A stretch of DNA of 64,000 nt from Leucaena leucocephala (GCA_037074615.1 CM073515.1:15089001-15153000); one strand, 5' to 3'. Counted from the first letter of the stretch, positions 48,759 through 62,152 are shown. Numbers and translations: made by a program. The notes: generated by a model from the letters alone, not told the origin.

Positions 48759-49459
48759 TTAAGGAAAATTTAAAAAAAAAATTATACTTTCGTTGTAATA
48801 AAAAATTATAACCTTTTTTATAAGTTAATTTTGAACCATTGTATTAACATTTAAGCTAAGTTTACGGATCAGACAAAATGAACTAGTAAACCAAACATTT
48901 CACCAATCTGATTAAGAGTTTTGAACGAATAAACAGAATTAAATTTTCTATTTTTTTCTTCCCTCACTAAGCCTAAAATGACCTTATTTTGAATAAAAAA
49001 ATAGTTTATTATATTTATATTTTAGTAACTCTATTTTATTTGAGTATGTATCATTTATACATAAAGTTTCATTTATTTGTGAATTAATATATTTGAATTT
49101 AAATATATATAGTTTAATTAATTTTTTTGTTAAGCGTAGGTATCATCCTATTGAAGGCAATTACATCCAAGACACTGTCAAATACTAAATATAACTACTC
49201 TTTTAACAGAATTTCGAGCATTAGTTTACCATGTTATAAGAAACTAACCATTTTTGCTAGACCCAACCCTTATTGATAAATTATATTATTTAAATTATGA
49301 CTCAGTTGACCTAATTTAACTATGATTGGATCATTGACCCATAAACCACTACCTCAGTTAATTTAATTTAATGATCGGTCCGATTTTCTCTACCTTATTT
49401 TAAGCACTAATAAAAATCCATCAAAATGGAGATACCAAACGCGGGTTATCCCATCTTCG

Positions 49460-51979
49460 TGTTAGACTTCAATGTTAATAGTTTTAAATTGATAATAAAT
49501 ATTTATCGATAAGGTAATTATTCGATAAATTATTCAATTAATGAGAAATAAATTTTGAACAAAAATATGATTTCTGAAAAGCATTTATCGAGGACCTATT
49601 CGATAAGGTTTATTATCAATAAAGACTTTGATAAATCAATATAAATTTAGCTTATGTAAACTCTGAGTCATATTTTCTGAAACTAGAATTATTCGAAGAC
49701 TTATTCGATAAGAGAATTTATCGAATACGCCTTTGATAAGTTTTGTAAAGACCTAGTTTTGTGAAAAATAATTTTTTCAAAGGTTTTGTTGAAGTATTGA
49801 TCGAATAAAGTATTTATCAATCAAGTCTTCGATCAATAAATTATATTTTCAAAGAACACCTTTAGATTTTGAAGAGCCATTTATCGAACGACTATTCGAT
49901 AAGTGGATTTACCGAATAACTCTTCGATAAATACAGAAAATTTTTTGAGTTTACAATAACACTAAATCAAATGATTCTACACTATTTATTTTTCGATAAA
50001 TACAGAAAAATTTTTGAGTTTACAATAACACTAAATCAAATGATTCTACACTATTTAGTTTTGATAAGATATTATACTTATTAATTCTTCTTAAGATATT
50101 TTATGATCATAGAGTGACTATGATTTTCAAGCTTAAATAAATCTCTATTTTTTAGAATGTTTGAGAATAATCTTGACAAGTGACTGATATGTTTTGTCTA
50201 CTTCTTAAAATAATATTTCTTAAGTTACAAATTTATAAGACCAAATTTGAGAATGAAGAAATAAATTATTTCAAATTCAAATCACTAGAATCTTGATTAT
50301 GTTTTGTTGTTTCTTATGGTGATTTGATTGATTGAAATATTTTGATGATGATTCATTTTTTACAATATTTGATTGATCTGTTTGAATTATCTATAATTTA
50401 ATTAGACTTGAAATTATGAAGATTAGATTATGCTCTTAGCAATAATCTATTCAATTAGAATATTTATTAAAGAGATATTCAATAAGATTTTTTGTTAAGA
50501 TTAATCTGTCGAAACTCTAATTAGATAAATCTCGGAAAGACTTTGATGAGATTATGAATTCCTTTGATATGATTGAATAATCTTCATGAATCTATAGCTT
50601 CTTTATATTTGATGAATGATTATATACTCATGACTTATTCTGATATGTTAAATAAACTTAGTCGAGCATATGATCTTGTGATTTGTTCTGATGTGCTAAA
50701 AGATGATCTTATGATTTTGATCTAAGTTGATAAATGATCTTATGATTATTGATTTCCAAATATATTACATAATTTGAGAAAAGATGAAAATGCTTGAAAG
50801 TCTAATTATGAAAAGGTTAAAAAAGATGTTCTTCAATATTTATCGGTAAGATATTCAAAGAGCTTAGTTATCGAAGAACACTTCGATAAATAATATATTG
50901 TGAAATATATCGATAAGTTTAAAAGTATATATTTTGAGAAATATTTTTTAAAGAGTTATTCAATAAGGACATTTATCCAATAACTATTCGATAAATCATA
51001 AAATATATTTACGCAATTCATTGAAGATTTATCGAAATCCTTTTCGATAAGGCTGATTATAAAAAAATTACTCGATAAGATTTTAACTGTTTCAAATGTA
51101 ATTCTTTAGCAATTTATCAAAGGCATTTTCAATAAGGTTATACGATAAGTACTTCGATAAGTCAAGCCTTTTTGTGAAAAGTTTTTTAAACTAAACTTTG
51201 TCATATCTTGATATTTAATTCTAAATCATTTAGAAATAATTGTTATATGCTTATAATGATTATATATCTTTATTAAATCATATTTTAAGATCATATATAG
51301 GCTAAAGAAAAATCAAACAAATAGATCAATGGAAGAACCAAAAGCATAAGATGCATACATAAGTAATAACGGCTATATTCATCAACAACTATCTCAATGG
51401 CTACTTCAACATAATTATGAAGAACAAGTATAAAAGAAGAAGAAGCCAAAATAGGAAAGCTGAGGAAGTTGAACAAGGTAAGAAGAGACAAAAAAGATTC
51501 AACAATGCATTTCGATCATATTGAGTAAAATCATAAGAGAGTCTCTATTTCATTCTATTTCTCCTCTTTTGTATAGAGCATATTATATCTCTAATGAGAG
51601 AGAGTTATCTTTGTATCAATTACTTTTCTGAGTTGCTCAAGAGTAGGTCGCTTGAGAATTATCATCTTACTGGTTATAAGGGGGAGTGAGTGGAATCTCA
51701 AGATTGATGTATTGAGGTGTCAAGAGCCCAGCTAATTTTGGAAGATAGTAGATCATTCAGAGGAGCTCTAAGGACTAGCCATAAGCCAAGTGATTGGGCT
51801 GAACCAGTATAAATTACCAATGATCATTTTCTTATTCATCTGCTTCCTTTGTTGTTTTACAATCGGTCATATCCTTCTAAATTTAATCCTTGATTTTATT
51901 TTAAAAATCTTAAAGTTTTTCAAAAGTTTATAAAATCACATAATTCATCCATCTATTGGGTAAAACAACTATTCTAACA
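49460..51979 (+). mobile_element. Solo LTR, 2520 bp, Maximus/SIRE-like candidate
   Basis: It starts TGTTAGACTTC and ends ATTCTAACA, flanked by the exact duplication CTTCG (49455-49459 and 51980-51984). No internal domain or second same-strand LTR is present, so it is a solo LTR. The last ~150 bp (CACATAATTCATCC...TTGGGTAAAAC) resembles the end of SIRE/Maximus-type copia LTRs, from memory. It carries more than fifteen TTATCGA / TTCGATAAG motifs, often paired as short hairpins, and a perfect 69 bp tandem duplication. An inverted, more degraded relative lies at 33185-34932. Confidence 0.88.
49923..50060. repeat. 69 bp tandem duplication inside the solo LTR
   Basis: Units 49923-49991 and 49992-50060 are almost identical, each starting TTCGATAAATACAG and containing CTAAATCAAATGATTC. 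The near identity suggests a more recent event than the LTR insertion. Confidence 0.95.
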
Positions 51980-51984
51980 CTTCG

Positions 51985-54780
51985 TTGACCAGAAATTAGA
52001 GTACAATGAGGAAAATGAAAATAATGAACACGTTATATATTTTGCTTCCCTTCCTTATTTGACTTGGTTCAAACGGTTTAACGTTTGCTTCCTTTAAGAA
52101 ATGTCTTAGGTTCAAGTGCTATTATGTATGAAAAAACCGCCATATGGAGAACGTTACACCATGTGATTCAATCCAAACTCAATTGAAATTAGAAGAATCC
52201 TATCATTAAAAAAATTAATTAGAGTCAAACATGACTTCTAAAAGCTATTCGATATTTTAAAACCCCATTTTGACGTCTCATCATATAAAACCATTTTCCC
52301 AATTCTATGAATAATTATAATATGCTTTTAAATATCAACAGAATTGGGTCTAATAAAAATGACTAGTCTATCATAATATGACAAACTAAATTCGAATCAT
52401 TAATAAAAAAGTTACTCACATTTAGTATATGATACTGTCTCAAATAGAATGATATCTCTAATAGAATGATATATACGCTTAACAATATATATATATATAT
52501 CCAAATATACACATAATAAATGATTAAATCCTAATAAAAGAGCATTTAGAATTTTGCAAATCATTATCCTTAATTAAATTTAAATTTGGTAAAAAGCAAA
52601 AAAACAAAAAACAAAAAATTAAAAATTACACAACCAACTTTAACCACTTAATGGATTTCAAAATTGGGTCTCTTATAATTAAGAAGGAAGGAGTACCATA
52701 CCATACAATATGACTCATTTTAGATTTTATATAAATGACTAATATAATCTTTTGGTCTATTAAATTTACCTGAATTTTAGATTTGATCTCTCAAATTTTA
52801 AACTATGGGTTTTAATTTCCCGAAAGATAAAATGATATATGTTTTTATTAAATTATAGGGACTAATATTTTAGACATAAAAAAATTGAAGGGCTAAAACT
52901 TATGATTTAAAATTAAAGGGATTAAAATTAAAATGAGAGTAAATTTAATATACCAAAAATTATATTAAGCTTTATATAAATGCATAGACCCTATCTAAAA
53001 TATAGCTAAGAGACAACCATGCTCACAATTTATCTCAAGCTCCACGTGTATACAAAAAATCCACTATCAATCATTTTGTAAGTGTGTATATTTTCTCTCA
53101 ATTTTTAATTGTATTTATATTTTTTTCTTATTAAATCTCTTAATTTTTCTCTATTAACACTAATAGCATAAGTAACTTTGCTTTGTAGCACTATTATGCA
53201 TTGTACAGAAGCTAATTGTGTTAACAAAATAAAATTAAATGGTTTAATAAGGAGAAAAAAACATAGGTATTGAATTAAAAATTGAGAAAAAATATAAGTA
53301 TCTCTAAAATAATTTTCCCTATAAAATATAGTATAAAAACTTTCATTATTCATTTATTTATAAATTGTGAATGGTACAACTCTATGTAAATAAACGGCAC
53401 ATAGGTCTGTAATTCTCAAGTAAAACAAAAGGAAAAATGTTCCATTAAGATTACTCCTCTAATGAGATAAGGTTTGAAGAAATGGCAGTAATTCTGACGG
53501 AACTAATGACCAAGAAGAAATAAGTTTTTCGTCACTTGTAGGAAAAGTACAGAGAAAACTTAAATCAGCAAAAGAATGAAGAATGAAGAATTCCAAAATT
53601 GACAAAAGATGTCTTTAAAATGATCACCATTTTGGAAGCTTCATTGCTGTTTCAGGTTTCTCAAGAAAGTTCAATTACTCAAACTGCAAAGCATTTGATC
53701 TTAGTAAGTTTTCCATTTTTAACCTATTTTTTCTGTACCTATGACATTTTCATCAATCTCCATCGACATAAAAATAATTCAAAAGCATTCAACTTAAAAA
53801 AACACAGAAATATTCAAAAACAAAATAAATATGAGTCGACCATGAGACAGAGAGACATACACGAGATTATCTATCATATATACTTATACATATTCATCTA
53901 TACAGAGAAATTGATACAGAAGAATATGATTATGTATGATAGTGAACATCCCATCATCACACTTATCACTTTTCTTATTCCAAATATAATATTAACGGTC
54001 CATATTTTATTTCATTTTTAATTTTTAAATAATGTTATTATCAGCTTTCTAAAAAAATTATGGGTACTACGTATTGTACTGAATCAGAGCAGTAAATAAT
54101 ATTATTTATAGTTCATGACTAGTGCATAACTTATCAGTGTTTTTATATCATATCAGTGTTTTTATATCATACATAGATACATATATTTATAGATAGATAA
54201 TTATTTTTATTTTATTATGAAAATGTTACGTGTTTAGAAAATTATATGCACTCATTTTTGAAGTGTAAGAAGTTTGAACCGATAAAAAAAGAGTGACTCA
54301 TAAATCCTATAAGATGAAATAAAAGAATTTTTCAGCAAAAGATTAACCGTTAAAATAAACTCTCAAACACAAAAAGCAAACTCGATTTAGATATCAAAGG
54401 TAGGAATTTTGTTTATGCTAAGGAAGTGAAGTTTCTCGGCCCCTTCCTACACATCACTTTCAGCTCAGAAAAATACACAAAAAAAAATTGAGAAGAAAAA
54501 AGAAAACTTGTGAAGAATGCTTAATAAATGTGCTTTAGTGGCAGGCTGGCAGCTATCCTATCTAAAGTCTGGTCAAAGTTTCAAGAAAGGATTTCAGCCA
54601 CCAAGTGGGGCCCACATCCCAAACCAGAGTGGTAAGACAATTCCATAACGTAACAAAAGCTATCTATGAATATTAGCTGTGTTCAGGACAATAAAGCAAG
54701 GTAGTGAAGCTCAACCACATTAATGAAATATTTTAATCAGATATTATATTTTTCAATATTTGGGTCCTAATCCCCAAGCC
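51985..54780. other. Intergenic AT-rich stretch upstream of the ACC oxidase gene
   Basis: No recognisable gene. The 140-codon open frame at 53599-54021 is low-complexity with no domain or neighbouring gene structure, and I do not call it. A short TA run lies at about 52483-52500. The last few hundred bases belong to the promoter of the gene at 54889. Confidence 0.6.
54608..54615 (+). promoter_or_regulatory. Candidate TCP-factor site in the ACC oxidase promoter
   Basis: GGGCCCAC matches the class I TCP consensus GGNCCCAC, about 180 bases upstream of the TATA box. A W-box-like GGTCAA lies just upstream at about 54572. Motif matches alone; binding is not shown. Confidence 0.35.
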
Positions 54781-54786
54781 ATCGCC

Positions 54787-54794
54787 TATAAATA
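54787..54794 (+). promoter_or_regulatory. TATA box of the ACC oxidase gene
   Basis: TATAAATA lies about 100 bases upstream of the start codon, leaving room for transcription start near 54820 and a purine-rich (GAGA-type) leader at 54838-54870. Confidence 0.8.
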
Positions 54795-54888
54795 CCACCC
54801 ACGAAGCATAATCTCCATTAAGCAACTTAAGCTATTGAGATAGAAAGAGAGAGAGAAACATAGAGAGAAAGTAAGTGTTCTTTGAGAG

Positions 54889-56324
54889 ATGGAGAACTTG
54901 AACTTCCCAGTTATTAGTTTGGACAAGCTCAATGGTGATGAGAGGAAGGCCACTATGGAGAAGATAAAAGATGCTTGTGAAAACTGGGGATTCTTTGAGG
55001 TATATATATATACCCTTCTAAGAACTTTCTTGCTTTTGTTTCAAGTTATTATCAGATTTAGATCTCTGTTTTAGCTTTGTGGGTTTTTTTTTTCTAATTT
55101 GGCTTTCAAATAAAAAACTGTAGCTAGTGAATCATGGAATACCACATGATTTCATGGACACTGTGGAGAGGTTGACCAAAGAACACTACAGGAAATGCAT
55201 GGAAGAGAGGTTTAAGGCATTAGTGGCAAGCAAAGGGCTAGAAGCTGTTCAAACTGAGGTCAGAGACATGGATTGGGAGAGCACCTTCCATTTGCGTCAT
55301 CTTCCTGAGTCAAACATTTCTGAGATCCCTGATCTGACTGATGAATACAGGTATAACACACGCAAACAAGCAAAATATCATTCATTCACCTACCTATGTG
55401 AATTTATGAATCTCCATGTGAAGTGTGAACAGAGTTCCCAAATAACAAATAATTGACCCAGAAACAGAGAGGTCCCCATGTGAACAGAATTCCCACCTTG
55501 TTGTGATTTGTTTCATTATTTAATATTTGATTGATTCTGAGTGTCTACCTATAAATCACTGTTCATTATGATTTATGCAGGAAAGTGATGAAGGAGTTCG
55601 CTTTAAAGTTAGAGAAGCTAGCAGAGGAGCTTCTAGACTTGCTATGCGAGAATCTTGGGTTAGAAAAAGGTTACCTCAAGAAAGCCTTTTATGGATCAAG
55701 AGGTCCAACTTTTGGCACCAAGGTTGCAAACTACCCTCCTTGTCCTAAACCGGAGCTCGTCAAGGGTCTTCGTCCCCACACCGACGCCGGCGGCATCATC
55801 CTTCTCTTCCAGGACGACACAGTCAGTGGCCTTCAGCTGCTCAAAGATGGCCAGTGGATCGATGTGCCTCCAATGCGCCACTCCATCGTCGTCAACCTCG
55901 GTGACCAGGTCGAGGTAAAATCATTCACTCTTATATTTCTGATAAGACAAACACAAACATCGATTTATTCCTCGCACACATTATTTCATCGAACACCTTA
56001 CCTGCTACTTCCAAATTCTCAGAACAAATTTCCATGAATGCGCAGGTGATCACAAATGGGAAGTACAAGAGTGTGGAGCACCGTGTGATCGCACAAACCG
56101 ATGGAACCAGAATGTCCATAGCCTCATTCTTCAATCCAGGAAGCGACGCTGTGATCTACCCAGCACCAACATTGGTGGAGAAGGAGAAGAACGAAGAATA
56201 CCCCAGATTTGTGTTCGGAGATTACATGAATCTCTACGCAAGGCTCAAGTTCGACGCCAAAGAACCAAGATTTGAAGCCTTCAAAGCATCAAATGTGAAT
56301 CTGGGACCAATCGCAACAGCTTAA
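54889..56324 (+). CDS. ACO: 1-aminocyclopropane-1-carboxylate oxidase (ACC oxidase), four exons
   Basis: The enzyme converts ACC to ethylene using O2, ascorbate, Fe(II) and bicarbonate; it is a cytosolic 2-oxoglutarate/Fe(II)-dioxygenase-superfamily protein. Exons: 54889-54999, 55124-55350, 55581-55914, 56046-56324, all with GT-AG introns; the spliced protein is 316 aa, normal for the family. Exon 1 has the DIOX_N start (ENWGFFE), continued by LVNHGI in exon 2. Iron ligands are H179, D181 (PHTDAGG) and H236 (VEHRV). R246 and S248 form RMS, the co-substrate-binding RxS motif. All key residues are intact, with no stop or frameshift. The exon-intron layout matches plant ACO genes. A TATA box and purine-rich leader precede it. 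Exon 3 is unusually GC-rich for this locus. No other ethylene gene is nearby. Which ACO paralogue this is cannot be told. Confidence 0.98.
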
Positions 56325-56546
56325 GAACGAAGTGAACTACTAAAATGTTGTTTCCCATCAGGATTATATTATATATATCACTATAAGTAGGAATATTCTA
56401 GTTTGAGAAGACGATATATCTCAAACTGGATATTATAATATTATATCATTATCTTATAGTTTGTTTTTTTTGCGATACCATTATTATCTTATAGTTGAAT
56501 TGTGGGGTGGAAGTTGTTTCTTGTATGAAACAAAAATCAGTTCATA

Positions 56547-56552
56547 AATAAA
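56547..56552 (+). terminator. Polyadenylation signal candidate
   Basis: AATAAA about 225 bases after the ACC oxidase stop codon, in a T/A-rich 3' region. Earlier near-signals could also be used. Confidence 0.5.
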
Positions 56553-56559
56553 AAAATAT

Positions 56560-59310
56560 ATATATTATTATTTAAGTAGCAGAAATTGTTCTTGTCTTTG
56601 TCACATTTCTTTTTCCTCGTCTGGCTGTACGTGTACGTGAGTGGGGACCAAAATTCAAGTCAAAGTACAAAGTCATGAGTATAACTAGGTTATTGAAAAT
56701 TTTATAGTAATAAAAACATTGACCACTATTATTATTTTATTTTGTCTGTTCAAAAAAGTAATTTAAAATAAACTTATTGCTGAATACAATGTATCAAACG
56801 CTAATAGAGAAAAGTGACTCTGGCAAAAAAGAAAAATACAGAAAAGTGACTACTACAAGTATAATAGCTAAATTGAGTAAATTGTGAGATTTTACTTAAA
56901 TATTATGAAATTAATATAGATTTTGATATCATTAAGAAAATAATTTTTGTGATTAAAATTTTAGAAAGTAATTGAAGGAAGAATCAAGAAAAATTTATGT
57001 TTGGAAAAAGTCCATATATGTCTAAAAATATTAGTTATTTAATACATTTTTGAAAAATTTGGGACACACCTATGTTATTTATTCAAATAAGTTCTTAATA
57101 ATAAAAGATATGTATAACTAACTAAATTTTTTCTTAATTATTTCTCTCTTTTAGTAAAAATAATTTGCAAAATGAGAGAAAAAGTAACAGTGATTTGAAT
57201 TTATCATGACGGGGTTTTGGTCCTAAAAAACTCTTATTCATAAATTTATAATTAAAGCTTTTATTTTATGTAATTATTTGTAACTTATTTCCCGAAATAA
57301 ATATTTTTAAATTAATTATTGATTTTTTAAAACCTATTATCATTCCCATTTTTTTGAGTAAAATATCAAAAATATAATTTGATAATTAAAAAATTAAGAA
57401 AAAAATATTATTATTTATCTAGCACAAGTTGTTCTGGGCTCTTCTGGTATTTATTACATTTCTTTTTCTTTCTCTTGTATAACAGACCAACCTAGGCTTT
57501 GGACCACTTTACAAGTCAAAGTACAAAACCATTAGGTATGATTAAGACCATTTTTAAAAATTCTAATTATAAGTCAAAAAGAAATTAGCTAATTTTTTAT
57601 ATTATGACTATTCAAAATATGAAAATATAGTTTAAAATTAGTTATGGTACAATATATAAATAAAAACACTACTGTACGGTGATTGTGTATGATAATATGA
57701 GTATAAGAAAATTTTCATAGACATTTTAGTATTGAATTTTTTTAAAAAATATTATAATTTTATAATCTTTTTTATACTTAAATCATCAAAAGGATATTTT
57801 TGTCAACCACACATTTAAGCGTTGTTTGGTTTAAACTATGAAGAAAGATTTATGTAAATTGAGATATAATAATATACGATCCTAATTATAATAGCTGGTT
57901 AATTTTTTAGATACATCTAGCTATTTATAAAACTAAATAAATCAGTTAATTATGATTAAATTTAATATTTTAAGATGAATTTATATTTTATACTTTTTAA
58001 TTTATCCAAATTAATCAATTACCTCTTCTATTAGTTACAATTAACTAATTTATTTAGTTTTTTATATATATCTAAAAAAAATCAACTAACTTTTATTATT
58101 AGGTAGAGAGAGAAGAGAATAGAGAGAAGATGGAAAAAAGAAAAGAGGGGTGTCCTAAAAAGTATGGCCAAAAACACCAAAAATATTGTATAAGCTATTT
58201 TACTATTCTATAAGATATTTCTAGAAGCTTTTTCAAAACTATGATTTTAATCTATAGTTTGGTTAATAAACCTTTTTGAACAAATATACCTGTTTATTTT
58301 AAAAAAAAATTAAACTAAAGTTTGTACCATATTCTTTTAAAATTTAAGTTTTAGAGTTACCCAGACACACACAGACCTATTGTTATATTATATACCAAAA
58401 TTTATTATTCCATGCTACTTACATGTTATATAAAAAATATAAATAATTGACATTATTTTATATGTTAAAGTATACATTTGATCATTTATATTTGCATCAA
58501 GTTTCATTTTAATCCCTTAAATTTTAAAAAAATATACTTTTAGTCTTTAAATTTAATATAGTTAAATTCACTAAAGGAAAATAATTACTCATTAAATTTA
58601 AGTGATAATAATGCAATTAAATGTTAACAAAAACATGTTTATATTTTAATCATATTTTAAGTAGTGTTATATTTTATATTTTAAAAAATAAAAATTATAA
58701 AAATTTTGTCATTATTTAATTATTAAATTATCATCAACACTTAGTGAGTTATCATTGTTAATAATATAAACAATAATTTATTTTATTTCTACATAAATTA
58801 CTTTCTTCTATACCATTTGGATTATTTTAATGAATAAATTTCTCTTCATATTTTATTCTACGTATTATAATTAATATTTTGTAAGCCTAAATGAATTAAT
58901 TCTTCTTCACCTTTGATCCTTTGTAATATACTACTACAGTACTTACTATTTATAAGCTTAAATGAATCAATTTCTTTTAACCTTTTATTCGTTTTTCTAG
59001 ATTACGCATGAGTCTTATAATATTAACTAAAAATTTAAATAGAAATATACTTATTTTGAAAGCTTAAATTAATTTTTAGATCTTTTTTGTTTGTGTTAAA
59101 ATATTAATTTTTATCTTTGAATTAAAAATTTAAGATTAGATTATTTTGGGTACGTGTCATAAGATTGTTTTCAGGTTAGTATTACATGTTTTTAATTAAA
59201 CATAGCTTAGATTAATGGATATTAGCTAAAAAAATAAATTTTGATTTCTACTAATTAAGTTAAGAAATATAAAAGAAAAAAAGTATCATATAAAAAAATG
59301 GGTAAAAACA
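56560..59310. other. Gene-free AT-rich stretch with a MITE remnant
   Basis: No coding frame is recognisable. 58180-58340 resembles 59640-59785 (ATAAGCTATTTTACT, TTTGAACAAATATA and flanking blocks), so it is probably a degraded relative of the MITE at 59319-59829 whose ends I cannot place. Confidence 0.5.
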
Positions 59311-59318
59311 AGTGTTAC

Positions 59319-59829
59319 GGCCCGTTTAGATAGGATTTTAGAAACGAGTTTATGAAAAAAAAAAGGAGAGTTTTTGGGTAGCTTATAGAAAAGAGTTTTT
59401 GGAGAAGAGTTTATAAAAAAAAGTGGTTTTGAATAAATGAGTGTTTGGATAGTTATTTCCAGAAGTACTTTTATTATTGATAAATTACGAAAAAGAGTAT
59501 GAGTATTAAATGAGAAGAGATAAGATATAAGATGAAAGATAATGTAAGAAAAAAAAGATAGAGGGTGTGAGAAAAAATAGGAGAGAGGGTGTAAGAAAAA
59601 GTAGGAGAGAGGGTATAAGAAAAAATAGGGGTAATATAGTAATTGGTTAGTTCATAAGCTATTTTACTGTTTCATAAGCTACTCTAACCAGCTTATCTGA
59701 AACCTTAGTTTTAAACTATAATTTAGTCAAAAAGCCTATTTGAACAAATATAACTTTTTATTTTAATTTTTTTTTAAATTAAAGCTTTACCCCAAAAGCT
59801 TTTTTAAAAACACGTTTTCAAATAGGCCC
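59319..59829. mobile_element. MITE candidate, 511 bp
   Basis: The left end GGCCCGTTTAGATAGG and the right-end complement GGGCCTATTTGAAAACG form short inverted repeats. TAC flanks both sides (59316-59318, 59830-59832). The interior is purine-rich (GGAGAGAGGGTGTAAGAAAA repeated three times near 59565-59630) with no transposase. The TAC duplication does not fit the TWA rule of PIF/Harbinger, so superfamily is uncertain. Confidence 0.55.
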
Positions 59830-59832
59830 TAC

Positions 59833-62108
59833 ATCAAAAGAGCCGTGAAACCTACATGAAGGATAAAAGCGGAATTTCACTCCTTAACAACCGTTCATTT
59901 TGGTTGAATGTTCATTGAGATTGAAATTTTAAGGAAAAATGGATATATGGGCAATCAAAATTAATTTAGAAATAGTGTGGCTTTTTTATACTCTAAGACT
60001 TTTTGGTAATAATCATATGATATTTGCTGTTATTGACTAATTTGAATTCATCTAATTTTTATATCCTTTCAATCTATCTCCATCTACAGGTCAAAAAAAA
60101 TCTATGTCCATTTATTTTACAAAGCACTATGCATTTTTTATTTTTCCAATTATTTTGTCACATTTTAATGGGATCTACATATTACAAATATGATTTTTTA
60201 AAAAAAAAAAATTATTGTGTTCCATTCTATGCATACAATTTTGTTATTAGCTAGGTATGTGAATTTAGCTCCTTGTATGCACCAATTTTTCTGTATTTAT
60301 TTTTATATAGTTATTCAATTTTGTTAAATTTAAATATTGTTAAGTCTAATTAGAGTTAACTCTACTAAAAATATTTTTTTATGTTCATACAAATTTAAAC
60401 TTAATATATCATATTTAAATAATTAAAATCCTTTTTACTTAGACTAACGTCATATGGTATCACATTAACTTCTCTAAAGAGGATTCTGTTTATCTAATCG
60501 ATTTTTTTCCCTCCAAGTTGTGTTGCCAAAAACCAATTAAAAATTAAGTGAATCATGAATGATTTTTTCCAACAATTATGAATGAAATTGCTTCAAGTAC
60601 TTATATATAGTCATTTAAAATAGTGAGAAACGAATTGAACAAAAGATATATCAATTCTTCGCTTCACAAATAATTCATTGAGGCTAATTTCTTACCGTTT
60701 TTTCATAATTTATTGAAAATGTTTTTTGGGGTTTAGGCTTTGACTAATCTATTTAGAGCCAAATAAAATCTGAAGTAAGGTACTAAAACTTAGATTAATA
60801 ATTGTACCAGTTGAAATAATAGTTTAATTGTGGTTATTTTGAGTGTCAAACTTATCATAGGTAAAATAATTTAATTTAATTAAAATATACAAAAATTTCG
60901 TATGTAACCCTGGAAAGAGTAAATAAGACATTAATTTATAATTAAATAAAGGGTTAATGTGTAAATTTGTACTAAAAGTTTTCATTCATGAGTACTGTGT
61001 GTATTCGGAAGTTTTTTAGGAGTAATATTACCCTAAAAATTTTCAAATCGTAGGAATGTTGCCATACCGGTTAACTGAAGTTAAGTTTGACAATTAATTA
61101 ACTAATATTGTGATGTGACATGCCATATAACATCCACATCATCTTTTATTTTTAGTTAATGTACAAATTTTTCTCAAAAGTTTTTATTTAAGATTGCTAG
61201 GTATTTGGAATATTTTTGTAGGTTCAATATTGCATCAAATGCATTATCCACGTACACTTGACCGTTAGTTTGAAAAAAATATTATGAGCTAACCTTCCAT
61301 ATGTTATCCATTTTATTTTTTTAAAATTAAATTTATAAATAAGAGAAAGTTATAAACATATATTTTTTTAAACTCCATAGTTAATAGAGCATCACGAAAC
61401 TATACTTTTTTGGTATATTTTTTGAGTATAAAGTAGAACAGAAAAAATATAGAATATAACAAATGTAAAGGGGACTCAGACATATCTTGAAAAACGTGAA
61501 TAATATCATGCCATATCAATATATTAGTTAATTAATATTTAAATTTAACTTTTGGTAAACATTGCTATGATATGAAAATATGCTCTAAAAAATTTCTAAA
61601 TATTCAACACTTGAATATAAACTTTCAAAATAAGATTACACTTTAACCCTTAAGTAAATGAAATTTTTATATATAACTAGTATCATTAAGCAAATAAGAG
61701 TTATTACTAAAGTACAAATATAACAATTTACTATTTTGTCAAAGAAAAAACATGAATTTCAACTCATCGATTCATTCAAAATTTTTCACCGAGTAAGTAA
61801 AAAAAAATGATTTATTAATTTATTGCTTAGATAAATTGATTTAAGGTGGATTTTAATATCATGATCATGAAAGTGACAATATCCATCTAATAAGTTTTTA
61901 TCACAGCGTACCCTAGTCTCAAAACCTATGCAAAACTCTATTTAATAAATTTTTTAATTTTAATGTGAACAAAAATCATAAACAAACATTTCATGCATGG
62001 AATGAATCACTGCAATCTTTCCTGCCAATTAATGTATATATTATTCAATATATAATATTTCTAAATAATTCTAATTTTATTCCACATCGGCACATCCATT
62101 TAATCAAC

Positions 62109-62150
<42 letters not shown>
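59833..62150. other. Gene-free AT-rich stretch ending in an AT microsatellite
   Basis: No recognisable gene. A run of about 19 AT dinucleotides lies at 62110-62147. Short open frames at 60024-60254 and 61965-62150 have no domain signature. Confidence 0.6.

Positions 62151-62152
<2 letters not shown>

Noticed and set aside
48525..48762. Pro/Gly-rich open frames on both strands
   Set aside because: They are products of the G/C-rich arms of the MITE.
53599..54021. 140-codon open frame upstream of the ACC oxidase gene
   Set aside because: Low-complexity AT-rich sequence with no domain, no splice context and no promoter; chance frame.
55691..55918. Alternative-frame open frames over ACC oxidase exon 3
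   Set aside because: They are shadows of the GC-rich coding exon.
57816..58370. Complete MITE related to 59319-59829
   Set aside because: Only the inner segment 58180-58340 is clearly similar; terminal repeats and a TSD could not be matched.
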